Origin: Shinella granuli
Lineage (GTDB): Bacteria; Pseudomonadota; Alphaproteobacteria; Rhizobiales; Rhizobiaceae
Direction of reading: 5' to 3'
NCBI RefSeq assembly: GCF_004341885.1
Contig: NZ_SLVX01000005.1
Span: 62,001-126,000 of the forward strand
DNA: 64,000 nt
Position numbers and translations under genes: made by a program. The notes beneath the pieces are model-generated. The model saw nothing but the letters and a program-made list of their open reading frames with translations, did not search any database and was not told the DNA's origin. Of this stretch, positions 8,616-17,590 are shown in pieces (position 1 is the stretch's first letter; each line of letters starts with the position of its first letter).

Positions 8616-10834
8616 GCGCGGCCCTCGATGTCCTCTTCGTTGCGGATGTACGCTTCGAGGGAGGAACGTCGACCGCGCTCGCCGTCGAGATCCGCACGGC
8701 GGCGCGGGCGGGCCTGCGTACGGGGCTGCTCGCCATCAAGGGACCGCTGCTCGGCCTGCCCTTCCCCATGCATCCGGACCTGCGGCGCCTGATCGACGAG
8801 GGGCTGACCGAGCGCATCGACCCCGACATGCGCCTTCATGCCCGCCTCGTGCTGATCCACCATCCGACGATCATCGAGAACCGCCCGACGCGACCGCTGT
8901 CGATCACCTCGGACAAACTGCTGGTCGTCCTGCACCACCCGATGTACGACGGATGCGGCCGCCGGCAATACGATCTCGACCGCGTCGTCGCCCATGCCTG
9001 CGACGCCTTCGGCAGCGACGTGTTCCTGGCGCCGGTCAGCGCCGTCGTGCGCGACAGCCTTCCGCAGCGCCTGCCACCCTATGCGCACATGCTGGAGGAG
9101 GACTGGGGCAATCTCATCGACCTCGACGACTGGGCGGCGAAACCGGCCCGCCAGCCCGCCTATCCCGTCGTCATCGGGCGGCATTCGCGCCCCGACCCGC
9201 TGAAATGGCCGACCGCCGAGGAGGTGCTGCTCGCCTATCCGGCCGACGGCGCGCGGTTTCGCGTGCGCGCGCTCGGCGCCGATGCCTTCCTTGCGGAAAA
9301 ATACGGCACGATCCCGCCCAACTGGGAGCTGGTGCCCTTCACCTGGGACGATGTCCCGGCCTTCCTCGGCACGCTCGATTTCTACGTCTATTTCCATGAT
9401 CCGGCCTGGTCGGAGGCCTTCGGGCGGACGATCCTCGAAGCGCTCGCGACCGGCCTCGTCGTCATCCTGCCCCCGCATTTCGCGCTGCTGTTCGGCAAGG
9501 CCGCGGTCTATGGCGAGCCGGCCGATGTCGAGCGTCTCATCGACGGCTTCGTGCGCGATCCGGAGCGTTACCGGTCACAAAGCGAGCAGGCCCGCCGCTT
9601 CGTCGAGAACAACCACGACGCGGCGATCTACGCCGATCGCCTCGCTCGCATCATGGCGGCACCGGACAAGGCGGTAGCGCCGCAGGGCGGCGGGCTTTTC
9701 CCCGCCCTGCCGCAGCGCAACGTGCTCTTCGCCTCCAGCAACGGCATCGGCGTCGGGCACCTCGCCCAGCAGCTCGCCGTCGCGCAGCGGTTGCCGCCAG
9801 GCCTGACGCCGGTCTTCGCCACCATGTCCTATTCCATGAAGGCGGCCGTGCAGCAGGGTTATCAGGCGCATTTCCTGCCGCACCACCGCATCCTCGACGC
9901 CGACCCCGAGGACTGGAACACCTGTCTTGCCGAGGAACTGTTCGAGCTCATCGCCCATCTACGCCCCGCCGTCTTCGCCTATGATGCGACGGCGGTCTTC
10001 GAGGGCGTCACCCGGGCGCTCGGCGCGTTTCCCGATATCTTCAAGATCTGGGTGCGCCGGCCGCTCTGGCGGGAATCCCACCGGGTGTTCCTCGACTTCT
10101 CCGACCGCTTCGATGCGGTGATCGAACCGGGCGAATTGGCGGAGACCTTCGACCATGGCCCGACGGCGGCCTGCCGCAAGGAAACCTTCCTCGTGCCATC
10201 CGTCCTGCATCTCGATCCGGCCGAGCGCATGGCGCGCCAAAGCGCGCGCGCCGCCCTCGACCTGCCCGAGGGCATGACCGTCGTCGCCGTCCAGCTCGGC
10301 TCGGGCGCCAATTTCGACATGCGGGACCTACGCAATGCGCTGCTTGCCGAAGTGCTGCGCCGTCCCGACACGATCGCGCTCGAAATCCGCTCGCCGATCA
10401 CGCCCGAGGCCGCCGGCCTCGAAAGGCTGGGCGAGCGGCACCGGGTCGTCGAGCTCTTCCCGAGCTTCCGCTTCAGCAACGCCTTCGACGCGGCGATCAC
10501 GGCGGCGGGCTACAACACGTTCCACGAACAGGTGCTCGGCGCCATCCCGACGCTGTTCGTGCCCAACGAGGCCGACGAGATGGACCTGCAGGCGAGCCGC
10601 GCCCGCTGGGCGGAACTCACCGGCCGCGGCTGGCTGATGCGTCGCGACTACGACCTCGGCTTCGCCGCCGCCCATGTGGAGCGCCTGCTGGACCCCGTCG
10701 AGCGGGAGAACGTGGTGCGCCGCTGCCGGTCGATCGCCTGGACCAATGGCGCGCGGGACATCGCCCGCTATGTCGAGGACCACGCCCGCATCGTCCGGAC
10801 CGACTGGGACATCACCAAACTCGGCAGCCTGTGA
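8612..10834 (+). CDS. Two-domain glycosyltransferase (GT4-like N-half, MurG-like C-half)
   Basis: A 740-residue fusion, cytosolic by the absence of membrane segments. Residues 1 to ~370 look like a GT-B retaining glycosyltransferase: a Gly-rich N-terminal loop (FEGGTSTALAVEI) and an EX7E-type motif in SEAFGRTILEALATG. Residues ~375-740 look like the MurG/UDP-glycosyltransferase superfamily, with NGIGVGHLAQQLAVAQRL at the start and AAGYNTFHEQVLGAIPTLF then NEADEMDLQ at the sugar-nucleotide site. The C-half is clearly homologous to the C-half of the next protein. It probably adds sugars to a surface polysaccharide or lipid; donor and acceptor are unknown. Confidence 0.82.
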   Translation: MSAALDVLFVADVRFEGGTSTALAVEIRTAARAGLRTGLLAIKGPLLGLPFPMHPDLRRLIDEGLTERIDPDMRLHARLVLIHHPTIIENRPTRPLSITSDKLLVVLHHPMYDGCGRRQYDLDRVVAHACDAFGSDVFLAPVSAVVRDSLPQRLPPYAHMLEEDWGNLIDLDDWAAKPARQPAYPVVIGRHSRPDPLKWPTAEEVLLAYPADGARFRVRALGADAFLAEKYGTIPPNWELVPFTWDDVPAFLGTLDFYVYFHDPAWSEAFGRTILEALATGLVVILPPHFALLFGKAAVYGEPADVERLIDGFVRDPERYRSQSEQARRFVENNHDAAIYADRLARIMAAPDKAVAPQGGGLFPALPQRNVLFASSNGIGVGHLAQQLAVAQRLPPGLTPVFATMSYSMKAAVQQGYQAHFLPHHRILDADPEDWNTCLAEELFELIAHLRPAVFAYDATAVFEGVTRALGAFPDIFKIWVRRPLWRESHRVFLDFSDRFDAVIEPGELAETFDHGPTAACRKETFLVPSVLHLDPAERMARQSARAALDLPEGMTVVAVQLGSGANFDMRDLRNALLAEVLRRPDTIALEIRSPITPEAAGLERLGERHRVVELFPSFRFSNAFDAAITAAGYNTFHEQVLGAIPTLFVPNEADEMDLQASRARWAELTGRGWLMRRDYDLGFAAAHVERLLDPVERENVVRRCRSIAWTNGARDIARYVEDHARIVRTDWDITKLGSL

Positions 10835-12720
10835 GGACGATGGTGGCCCGGCCAACCTGCAACATCTGCGGCAGTTCGGTCTTCGGGGATACCTATGGCG
10901 AGAAGGACAGCGCCTTCCTGCGCCGGAACGTGCGCTGCGAGGGCTGCGGCTCGCTGGAGCGTCACCGGCTGATCTTCGAGGTGCTGCGCCTGCGGGGCCT
11001 CCTGTCGGGAAACCGCCGCATCCTGCACCTTGCCCCAGAGGAGTGCCTCGCCACCCTTTTCCGAAGCCGCTTCGGCAGCCGCTATCTCGGCGCCGACATC
11101 GACCCGGGCCAGTTCCCCTTCGCCGTCACCCGCCTCGATCTCTGCCGCGATCTTCCGACCCTCGCGCCGGCCTCCTTCGACATCGTTCTGCACAACCATG
11201 TGCTCGAACATGTCGCCTGCGACTACCGCACCGTCGCCGCCGGCCTCCACCGGCTGGTGAAGCCCGGCGGCCTGCACATCTTCAGCATCCCCTTCCTCGA
11301 AGGCGGCTTCCGGGAGGCGCTGGACGGGCAGACCGGCGCCGAGCGCACGGCGCGCTTCGGCCAGGCGGATCACATGCGCATCTTCTCGCCGGGGGATCTC
11401 GCCGCCACGCTCGGCTCGGCCCTGCCGCTGCCCGCAGACTATGATGCAACCCGCCTCGTTCCGGCAGAACGGCTCCGCGCCATCAACGTGCCGGAAGCGG
11501 CCTGGCGCGGCTTCAACAACAATGCCGTCTTCCTCATCGAAAGGCAGGAGGACGGGCAGACCCTGGAGGCCCCGACCCCGGCAACGCAACCCGCCAGCCC
11601 CGCCCCCCGTCCCGCTCGCCCCGACGGCGTCCTGTTCGTCTCGGCGAACGGCATCGGCCAGGGCCATCTCACGCGCCAGCTCGCCGTCGCGCGCCGGCTG
11701 AAGCACCGCCCGTCCGCCTTCCTGACCATGAGCTACAGCGCCGCCATCGTGCGCGACCTCGGCTTTCCCGTGCATTTCGTGCCGCATCACGGCCTGACGG
11801 GCGAGGAACCCGCCGCCTGGAACGACCGTCTCGCCGCGGAAATCGGCCTGCTGCTCGAAGCCCACCACGCGACCACCCTCGTCTACGACGTCAACTTCGT
11901 CTTCGACGGGGTGATCAAGGCCCTCGGCGAGCATAGCGGCGTGCAGGCCGTCTGGATCCGACGCGGCATGTGGCCGGCCCACCATGCCGGCTATATCGGC
12001 GCCGGCGCGCATTTCCCCATCGTCGTCGAGCCGGGCGACTATGCCGGCGAATGCGACGGCGGGCCGACCGTGGCAGACCGGGCGAAGACCCGGCTGGTGC
12101 CGCCGATGCTGCTGATCGACCCGTCCGAGCGCCTGGAACGGGCCGCGGCCCGACAGGCGCTCGGCCTGCCACAGGAGGCGACCGTCATCCTCCTCGACCT
12201 CTCCCGCTCCGCCAATCCAGACCTCGCACGCCTTCACGCCCGCCTGCTGGACGATCTTCTCGCCCGGCCGGACCTGCATGTGGTGGAATTGCAGTCGCCG
12301 CTGACCGGAAGCACCGCCGCACGCCATCCCGAACGGCACCACCGGGTCACGCTCCACCCGGCCTATGCCAATAGCCGCGCCTGGGATGCGGCCATCGTGC
12401 GGGCGGGCTACAACACCTTCCACGAAAACATCGCCGGCGGCATTCCGACCCTCTTCGTGCCGGACGAAAGCCCGGACATGGACCGCCAGGTCGACCGGGC
12501 CCGCTGGGCCGAGAGCCGCGGCGCTGCCTTGCTGCACCGGATCGGCGACGGGGAAGCGCAACGCGCCGCCGCCCTCGACCGATTGCTTCGCCTTGACATT
12601 CGCGCCGGGCTGACCGCCTCTTGCGCCGCCATCGCCGGCGCCGGGGATGGCTGGCGGAACGGCGCGGAAACGCTGGCGCGCATGCTGGAAGGCAGTTTCG
12701 ACGAGGGCGGCGTAGAATAA
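10831..12720 (+). CDS. Fused SAM methyltransferase and MurG-like glycosyltransferase
   Basis: Residues 1 to ~240 begin with a Cys4-type motif (CNICG ... CEGCGSLERHR) and continue as a class I SAM-dependent methyltransferase: ILHLAPEE for the SAM loop, YLGADIDPG, and FDIVLHNHVLEHV with LHRLVKPGGLHIFSIPF. A Pro-rich linker (about 245-265) joins a MurG-like half (NGIGQGHLTRQLAVARRL; RAGYNTFHENIAGGIPTLF). GTG at 10831 overlaps the upstream stop; ATG at 10840 is an alternative. Together with its neighbour this suggests a glycan that is both extended and methylated. Neither substrate can be named from sequence. Confidence 0.82.
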   Translation: MRTMVARPTCNICGSSVFGDTYGEKDSAFLRRNVRCEGCGSLERHRLIFEVLRLRGLLSGNRRILHLAPEECLATLFRSRFGSRYLGADIDPGQFPFAVTRLDLCRDLPTLAPASFDIVLHNHVLEHVACDYRTVAAGLHRLVKPGGLHIFSIPFLEGGFREALDGQTGAERTARFGQADHMRIFSPGDLAATLGSALPLPADYDATRLVPAERLRAINVPEAAWRGFNNNAVFLIERQEDGQTLEAPTPATQPASPAPRPARPDGVLFVSANGIGQGHLTRQLAVARRLKHRPSAFLTMSYSAAIVRDLGFPVHFVPHHGLTGEEPAAWNDRLAAEIGLLLEAHHATTLVYDVNFVFDGVIKALGEHSGVQAVWIRRGMWPAHHAGYIGAGAHFPIVVEPGDYAGECDGGPTVADRAKTRLVPPMLLIDPSERLERAAARQALGLPQEATVILLDLSRSANPDLARLHARLLDDLLARPDLHVVELQSPLTGSTAARHPERHHRVTLHPAYANSRAWDAAIVRAGYNTFHENIAGGIPTLFVPDESPDMDRQVDRARWAESRGAALLHRIGDGEAQRAAALDRLLRLDIRAGLTASCAAIAGAGDGWRNGAETLARMLEGSFDEGGVE

Positions 12721-12739
12721 CACCAGGCCCCATCCCGTC

Positions 12740-12769
12740 TTGTCCAGTATCGGGCCACGGGACTATGCT
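12740..12769 (+). promoter_or_regulatory. Candidate promoter of the caspase-fold gene
   Basis: TTGTCC (12740-12745), an 18-nt spacer and TATGCT (12764-12769) lie 31 nt before the ATG at 12801, in the short gap after the glycosyltransferase gene. Confidence 0.4.
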
Positions 12770-12800
12770 AACGTCCCGCCGGGATCTTCATGGGGTGGCG

Positions 12801-14897
12801 ATGCTCATGCAAAGATTGTTTCTCTGTCTCGCGCTTCTTCTTTCGATGGCGACCGCGGCCTTCGCCGCCGGGGACAACCGCGTCGCGCTGGTGATCGGCA
12901 ACGGCAAATATGCCGATCTTCCGCACCTGCCCAATGCGCAGAGCGATGCGAAGCTGATGGAGAAGGCGCTTTCCGCGGCGGGCTTCAAGATCGTCTCGGT
13001 CATCGACGGCGACCGCCAGCAGATGGTCCGCGCGATGAAGAGCCTGGCCGAGGCATTGACGCCGGAAACCAATGTCGTCGTCTATTATGCCGGCCACGGC
13101 ATCCAGTTCGCCGACGAGAACTACCTGATCCCGACGGACAGCCAGCTCACCTCCTCCTCCGACCTGCCGCTCGAAGCCTTCAGCCTGAAGATGATCACCG
13201 AGCAGATCGAGCGCGTGCGCCCGCGCATCGCCGTGTTCATCATCGATGCCTGCCGCAACAATCCCCTGGAGACGAGCCGCTCGGCGGGCGCGGCGGCCAA
13301 TGACGGCGCCACGCGCGGCCTTGCGCGCGCCACCGGCCCGCTCGGCACCTTCATCGCCTTCGCCACGGCGCCGGGAAAGGTCGCGACGGACGGCACGAAG
13401 GGCAACAGCCCCTTCACGCGGGCGCTTGCCGACTTCATCACCGCGCCGGGCCTGCCCATCGAGCAGGTCTTCAAGCGGGTGCGCGAGCGCGTGGTCGAGG
13501 AGACCGGCGGCGAGCAGGTGCCGTGGGACAATTCCTCGCTGACCAAGGACTTCTTCTTCACCGAAGCCCTGCCGGACGTGCCGAAATTCTCCGCGGAAGC
13601 GACGAAGGATGCGGAAGCCTGGCAGGCCGCATCCGATGGCGATACGACCGCAAGCTACCAGTCCTATCTTGCCGCCTTCCCGCAAGGCCTCTTCGCCGAC
13701 ATCGCCGAAATGCGCGTCGAAGCGCTGGCGGAGGCGAACAGGCCGAAGGAGGAGAAGGAACAGGAGGTGGCGGCCCTGCCGGTCGACCGCAGCATCAATG
13801 CCGCCGAGGACCTCCTGATGTGGAACGGCATCCAGGCGAACGGCACCGCCGACCAGTATCGCGGCTATCTCGAAAAATTCCCCGAGGGCGTCTTCGCCAA
13901 ACTCGCCCGGCTGCGGCTGGAAGATGCGACGAAGGGCTCCGACGAGACCGTGCCGGCGATCTCCGGCCGCGTGACGGCGAACTATGAGGAATTCGCCCAG
14001 AACCCGCTCTACCCCGAGATCACCGATTGCGACCGCGAGGCCGGCCATGTGCAGGAGATCGCGGACCCCGCCGTCGGCGTCTATTTCAAGCAGATCAGGC
14101 CGGAAACCGCGGTCCCGGCCTGCATGACGGCACTGAAGCAGTTTCCCGACAGCCTGCGCATCCTGATGAACTACGGCCGCGCCATCGATGCCGCCGGCCG
14201 GCATGACGAGGCGCGGGAAATCTACCGCACCGGCGCCAGCGCCGGCTTTCCGATCGCCTACCGCTCGCTGGGGGACGTCTATCGCGACGGCCGCGGCATC
14301 GAGAAGAACCTGACGGAAGCCCGCTACTGGTATGTGCTGGGGGCGGCGAAGAAGAACGTCTTTGCCGAATTCAACCTCGCCCTGATCTACGAGAACGGCC
14401 TCGGCGTGACGGCCGATCCACAGAAGGCGGCCTACTGGCTCTGGCGCGCGGCCAAGCAGGGATTCGCGCCGGCCATGGAGAAGCTCTCGGCCTATTATCT
14501 CGACGGCAAGGCCGTGCCGAAGGACGTCGCCCAGGCGGAGATCCTGCTGACGGGCGCGGCGGAGATGGGCCATATCTATGCCGAGCTCCGGCTCGGCGAC
14601 CTCTATCTCGACGGCAGCGCCCTGAAGAAGGACCCCGCTGCGGGCGCGCAGTGGATCTCGAAGGCGGCCCGGCAGGGCTACAACGAGGCGCAGTTCCGCC
14701 TTGCCACGCTCTATCTCGACGGCAACGGCCTCAAGAAGGATGCCGGGCAGGCGCTCAACTGGTTCACGCTGGCAAAGGCCAACGGCGTCGAGCGGGCGGG
14801 CGAGATGGTGGCGACGCTCGGCGAAAAGCTCGGCGGCAAGGCGGTCAGGAACGCCGAAAAATTCGCCGCCGACTTCCAGCCCGTCGCCGTCAAGTAG
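12801..14897 (+). CDS. Exported caspase-fold (peptidase C14-like) protein with Sel1 repeats
   Basis: 698 residues. A Sec signal peptide (to about residue 22, AAFAA) leads into a caspase-like p20 domain, with RVALVIGNGKYADLPHLPNA at its start. The predicted catalytic dyad is His99 (YYAGHGI) and Cys151 (IIDACRNNP). A linker rich in Glu/Lys follows, then from about residue 470 at least four to five Sel1-type TPR-like repeats (for example YRDGRGIEKNLTEARYWYVL and YENGLGVTADPQKAAYWLWR). Such proteins are common in rhizobia and probably work in the periplasm as proteases or scaffolds; targets are unknown. Start ATG 12801 follows GGGGTGG; ATG 12807 is possible. Confidence 0.85.
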   Translation: MLMQRLFLCLALLLSMATAAFAAGDNRVALVIGNGKYADLPHLPNAQSDAKLMEKALSAAGFKIVSVIDGDRQQMVRAMKSLAEALTPETNVVVYYAGHGIQFADENYLIPTDSQLTSSSDLPLEAFSLKMITEQIERVRPRIAVFIIDACRNNPLETSRSAGAAANDGATRGLARATGPLGTFIAFATAPGKVATDGTKGNSPFTRALADFITAPGLPIEQVFKRVRERVVEETGGEQVPWDNSSLTKDFFFTEALPDVPKFSAEATKDAEAWQAASDGDTTASYQSYLAAFPQGLFADIAEMRVEALAEANRPKEEKEQEVAALPVDRSINAAEDLLMWNGIQANGTADQYRGYLEKFPEGVFAKLARLRLEDATKGSDETVPAISGRVTANYEEFAQNPLYPEITDCDREAGHVQEIADPAVGVYFKQIRPETAVPACMTALKQFPDSLRILMNYGRAIDAAGRHDEAREIYRTGASAGFPIAYRSLGDVYRDGRGIEKNLTEARYWYVLGAAKKNVFAEFNLALIYENGLGVTADPQKAAYWLWRAAKQGFAPAMEKLSAYYLDGKAVPKDVAQAEILLTGAAEMGHIYAELRLGDLYLDGSALKKDPAAGAQWISKAARQGYNEAQFRLATLYLDGNGLKKDAGQALNWFTLAKANGVERAGEMVATLGEKLGGKAVRNAEKFAADFQPVAVK

Positions 14898-14931
14898 GCG
14901 GCAGGTAGAGAGGGTCTTCAGGGGCGTTTGC

Positions 14932-15201
14932 CTACGAGGCGAGGGAGTAGCGGGTGCGCATCGTGCGCGCGTCCCGGCCGTCGATGCGGATCGCGCCTTG
15001 CTCGGCCAGCGCGTTCAACTCCCGCAGCACGAGGGCATGGGCGAGGCCGAGGCGGCGGGCGAAGGTGCGGCTGTCGCTTGCGACGCCCGTGCGCACCGCC
15101 GCAAAGAGCGCGGCCTGGATGCCCGTCAGCCGCGGATCCTCGCCCTGCAACCGGGCGACGAGCGCCAGGAAATCCCCGGCCTCCTCCGCTTCGCCGCTCA
15201 C
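14932..15201 (-). CDS. Small winged-helix protein coupled to the YdeP-type oxidoreductase
   Basis: An 89-residue protein with helix-turn-helix character in FARRLGLAHALVLRELNALAE followed by a beta-wing-like QGAIRIDGRDARTMRTRYSL, resembling a MarR-like winged helix. It begins at a GTG overlapping the oxidoreductase stop (GTGA), so its translation is coupled to that gene. It may be an autoregulator or an accessory factor. No dimerisation or ligand domain is present, so it is much smaller than a normal regulator. The longer open frame upstream of the GTG is antisense-free but lies inside the oxidoreductase gene and is not used here. Confidence 0.6.
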   Translation of the reverse strand: MSGEAEEAGDFLALVARLQGEDPRLTGIQAALFAAVRTGVASDSRTFARRLGLAHALVLRELNALAEQGAIRIDGRDARTMRTRYSLAS

Positions 15202-17492
15202 GCGGCCTCGCGCTTGCGGAACGAGACCATGATCGACTTGGAGGTCGGCGTATCGCTTTGCTCGCCGGCGCTGGAGAGCGGCACCAGCACGTTCAGTTCC
15301 GGATAGTAGCCGGCAATGCTGCCGCGCGGGACATCGTAGGGCACGAAACGGAAGTCGCACGCCACGCGCTCGATCCCGTCGTCATGCGCGCCGATGACGT
15401 CCACCCGGTCGCCGGCCTCCGCCGCCATCGCCTTCAGGTCCTCGGGATGGATGAAGATGACCTGCCGTTCGCCGTAGACGCCGCGATAGCGGTCGTCGAG
15501 GCCGTAGACGGTCGTGTTGTACTGATCGTGCGAGCGGAACGTCTGCAGCGCGAAACGCCCGCCGGCCTTGCGCGCCCGCTGGTGCACGGTCTCCTCCGGC
15601 AGCGGGCCGAAGAAGAAGGTGGCCTTGCCGGCCGGCGTATCCCATTCCCGGTGCGCGGCGGCATTGCGCAGGAGGAAGCCGCGCGGCTTGCGCAGCCGCG
15701 TGTTGTAATCCGCAAAGCCCGGAATGGTCGCCTCGATATGGTCGCGGATGCGGTCATAGTCCTCCGCAAGCGCGCTCCAGCGCACGATGCCGCTGCCGAC
15801 CGTCGCCTCGGCGATGCCGGCGATGATCGCCACTTCCGAGAGCAGATGCGGCGAGGCGGGCCGGTTGATGCCGGCCGAGCCATGCACCATGCTCATCGAA
15901 TCCTCGACGCTGATCAGTTGCGAATTGCCGTTGGGCGCAAGGTCCATCTCCGTGCGGCCGAGGCAGGGCAGGATGAAGGACACCTCCCCCGGCATCAGGT
16001 GCGAGTGATTGGGCTTCGTGGCGATGTTCACCGTCAGCTTGAGGCGGCGCAGCGCCGTTTCCACCAGCGCGCTGTCCGGCGTCGCGCGGGCGAAATTGCC
16101 GCCGAGGCCGATGAAGGCTTCCGCCGAACCATCCAGCATGGCGCCGATGGCCGACAGCACATTGTGCCCGTGCCTGCGCGGCGGGGAAAAGCCGAACTCG
16201 CGCTCCAGCGCATCGAGGAAGGCTTCAGGCGGCTTCTCGTTGATGCCGACCGTGCGGTCGCCCTGCACGTTGGAATGGCCGCGCACCGGGCAGAGGCCCG
16301 CCCCCGGGCGGCCGATATTGCCGCGCAGGAACATGAAGTTGGCGATCTCGCGGATCGTCGCGACGGAATGCACATGCTGCGTCACGCCCATCGCCCAGGT
16401 GCAGATGACGCGCTCGGCCTGCATGTAGACCGCCGCCGCGCGCTCGATCTCGGACCGCGTCAGGCCGGACTGGTCCTCGATCTCGGCCCAGCCGGTCGCC
16501 TCGACCGCGGCACGGTAGGCGGCAAAATCCACGCAATGTTCGGCAAGGAAGGCATGGTCGAGCACCGGCGGCAGACCGGCCGCCACCGCCGCATCCTCCG
16601 CCGCGAGCACCGCCTTCGCCATGCCCCGCACGGCCGCCATGTCGCCGCCGAGCTGCGGCTGGAAATAGTGGCTGGCAATGTCGGTCGAGCCGCCGCGCAG
16701 CATCTCGATCTTGTCCTGCGGGTCGGAGAAACGCTCCAGGCCGCGCTCGCGGATCGGATTGAAGACGACGATGCGCGCGCCGCGCAATGCCGCCCGGCGC
16801 AGGTCGCCCAGCATGCGCGGATGATTGGTGCCGGGGTTCTGGCCGATCACGAAGATCGCATCCGCCGCCTCGAAGTCCTCGAGCAGCACCGTGCCCTTGC
16901 CGACGCCGATCGCCTGGCGCAGCGCCACGCCGCTCGCCTCGTGGCACATGTTCGAGCAATCGGGAAAATTGTTCGTGCCGTAGAGGCGCACGAAGAGCTG
17001 GTAGAGATAGGCCGCCTCGTTGCTGGCGCGGCCGGACGTGTAGAATTCCGCGCGATCGGGATTGTCGAGGCTCTTCAGGATGTTGCCGATTTCCCTGAAA
17101 GCATCGTCCCAGGCGACCGGCAGATAACGGTCGCTCGCCGCGTCATAGCGCATCGGATGGGTGAGACGGCCGTGGAGCTCCAGCTCGTAGTCGGTCAGCT
17201 CGCGCAGTTCCGAGACGGTATGGGCGGCGAAGAAGGCGGGCGAGGCGCGCTTTTCCGTCGCCTCCCAGGCGACCGCCTTCACGCCGTTCTCGCAGAATTC
17301 GAAGGAGGAGCCGTGCTCGGGATCACCCCAGGCGCAGCCCGGGCAATCGAACCCGTCCGGCTGGTTCGCCTTCAGCATAGTCATGGCGCCCGACAGCGGC
17401 GTGCCGCTCTCCAGAAGCCTTTTGCCACAGCTCTTCAACGCCCCCCAGCCACCGGCCGCGGAGGATTTCTTTCCGATGAAACGCGTATCCAT
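15198..17492 (-). CDS. FdhF/YdeP-family molybdopterin oxidoreductase
   Basis: 764 residues, the size of the YdeP/FdhF2-type bis-MGD enzymes related to formate dehydrogenase alpha subunits. The N-terminal region has a CPGCAWGD motif (about residue 50) where classical formate dehydrogenases have a 4Fe-4S site, and further conserved elements such as YTSGRASNEAAYLYQLF, NNFPDCSNMCHEASG, GQNPGTNHPRMLG, LRGNIGRPGAG and RGHSNVQGDR. The residue that would be selenocysteine in FdhF lies near NMCHE. It is cytoplasmic, with no Tat signal. E. coli YdeP is linked to acid resistance; the electron acceptor and substrate here are unknown. An OxyR-like site lies upstream. Confidence 0.88.
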   Translation of the reverse strand: MDTRFIGKKSSAAGGWGALKSCGKRLLESGTPLSGAMTMLKANQPDGFDCPGCAWGDPEHGSSFEFCENGVKAVAWEATEKRASPAFFAAHTVSELRELTDYELELHGRLTHPMRYDAASDRYLPVAWDDAFREIGNILKSLDNPDRAEFYTSGRASNEAAYLYQLFVRLYGTNNFPDCSNMCHEASGVALRQAIGVGKGTVLLEDFEAADAIFVIGQNPGTNHPRMLGDLRRAALRGARIVVFNPIRERGLERFSDPQDKIEMLRGGSTDIASHYFQPQLGGDMAAVRGMAKAVLAAEDAAVAAGLPPVLDHAFLAEHCVDFAAYRAAVEATGWAEIEDQSGLTRSEIERAAAVYMQAERVICTWAMGVTQHVHSVATIREIANFMFLRGNIGRPGAGLCPVRGHSNVQGDRTVGINEKPPEAFLDALEREFGFSPPRRHGHNVLSAIGAMLDGSAEAFIGLGGNFARATPDSALVETALRRLKLTVNIATKPNHSHLMPGEVSFILPCLGRTEMDLAPNGNSQLISVEDSMSMVHGSAGINRPASPHLLSEVAIIAGIAEATVGSGIVRWSALAEDYDRIRDHIEATIPGFADYNTRLRKPRGFLLRNAAAHREWDTPAGKATFFFGPLPEETVHQRARKAGGRFALQTFRSHDQYNTTVYGLDDRYRGVYGERQVIFIHPEDLKAMAAEAGDRVDVIGAHDDGIERVACDFRFVPYDVPRGSIAGYYPELNVLVPLSSAGEQSDTPTSKSIMVSFRKREAA

Positions 17493-17546
17493 GGGTCATG
17501 GTATTTGCCATTCGTCAGGATTGATCAAGGGGCCAGTTCGAATGGC

Positions 17547-17567
17547 TTGATAGAGAATCCCTATCAA
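17547..17567. promoter_or_regulatory. LysR/OxyR-type operator upstream of the YdeP-like gene
   Basis: TTGATAG (17547-17553) and CTATCAA (17561-17567) form a perfect inverted repeat with a 7-nt spacer, giving GATAG-N7-CTATC, the half-site form known for OxyR. It is about 55 nt before the oxidoreductase start. A separate TTGATCAA palindrome lies at 17521-17528. Binding by a particular regulator is inference; no LysR gene is in the window. Confidence 0.45.
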
Positions 17568-17590
17568 TGCCGGCCGCGTGAGAACCTGGT

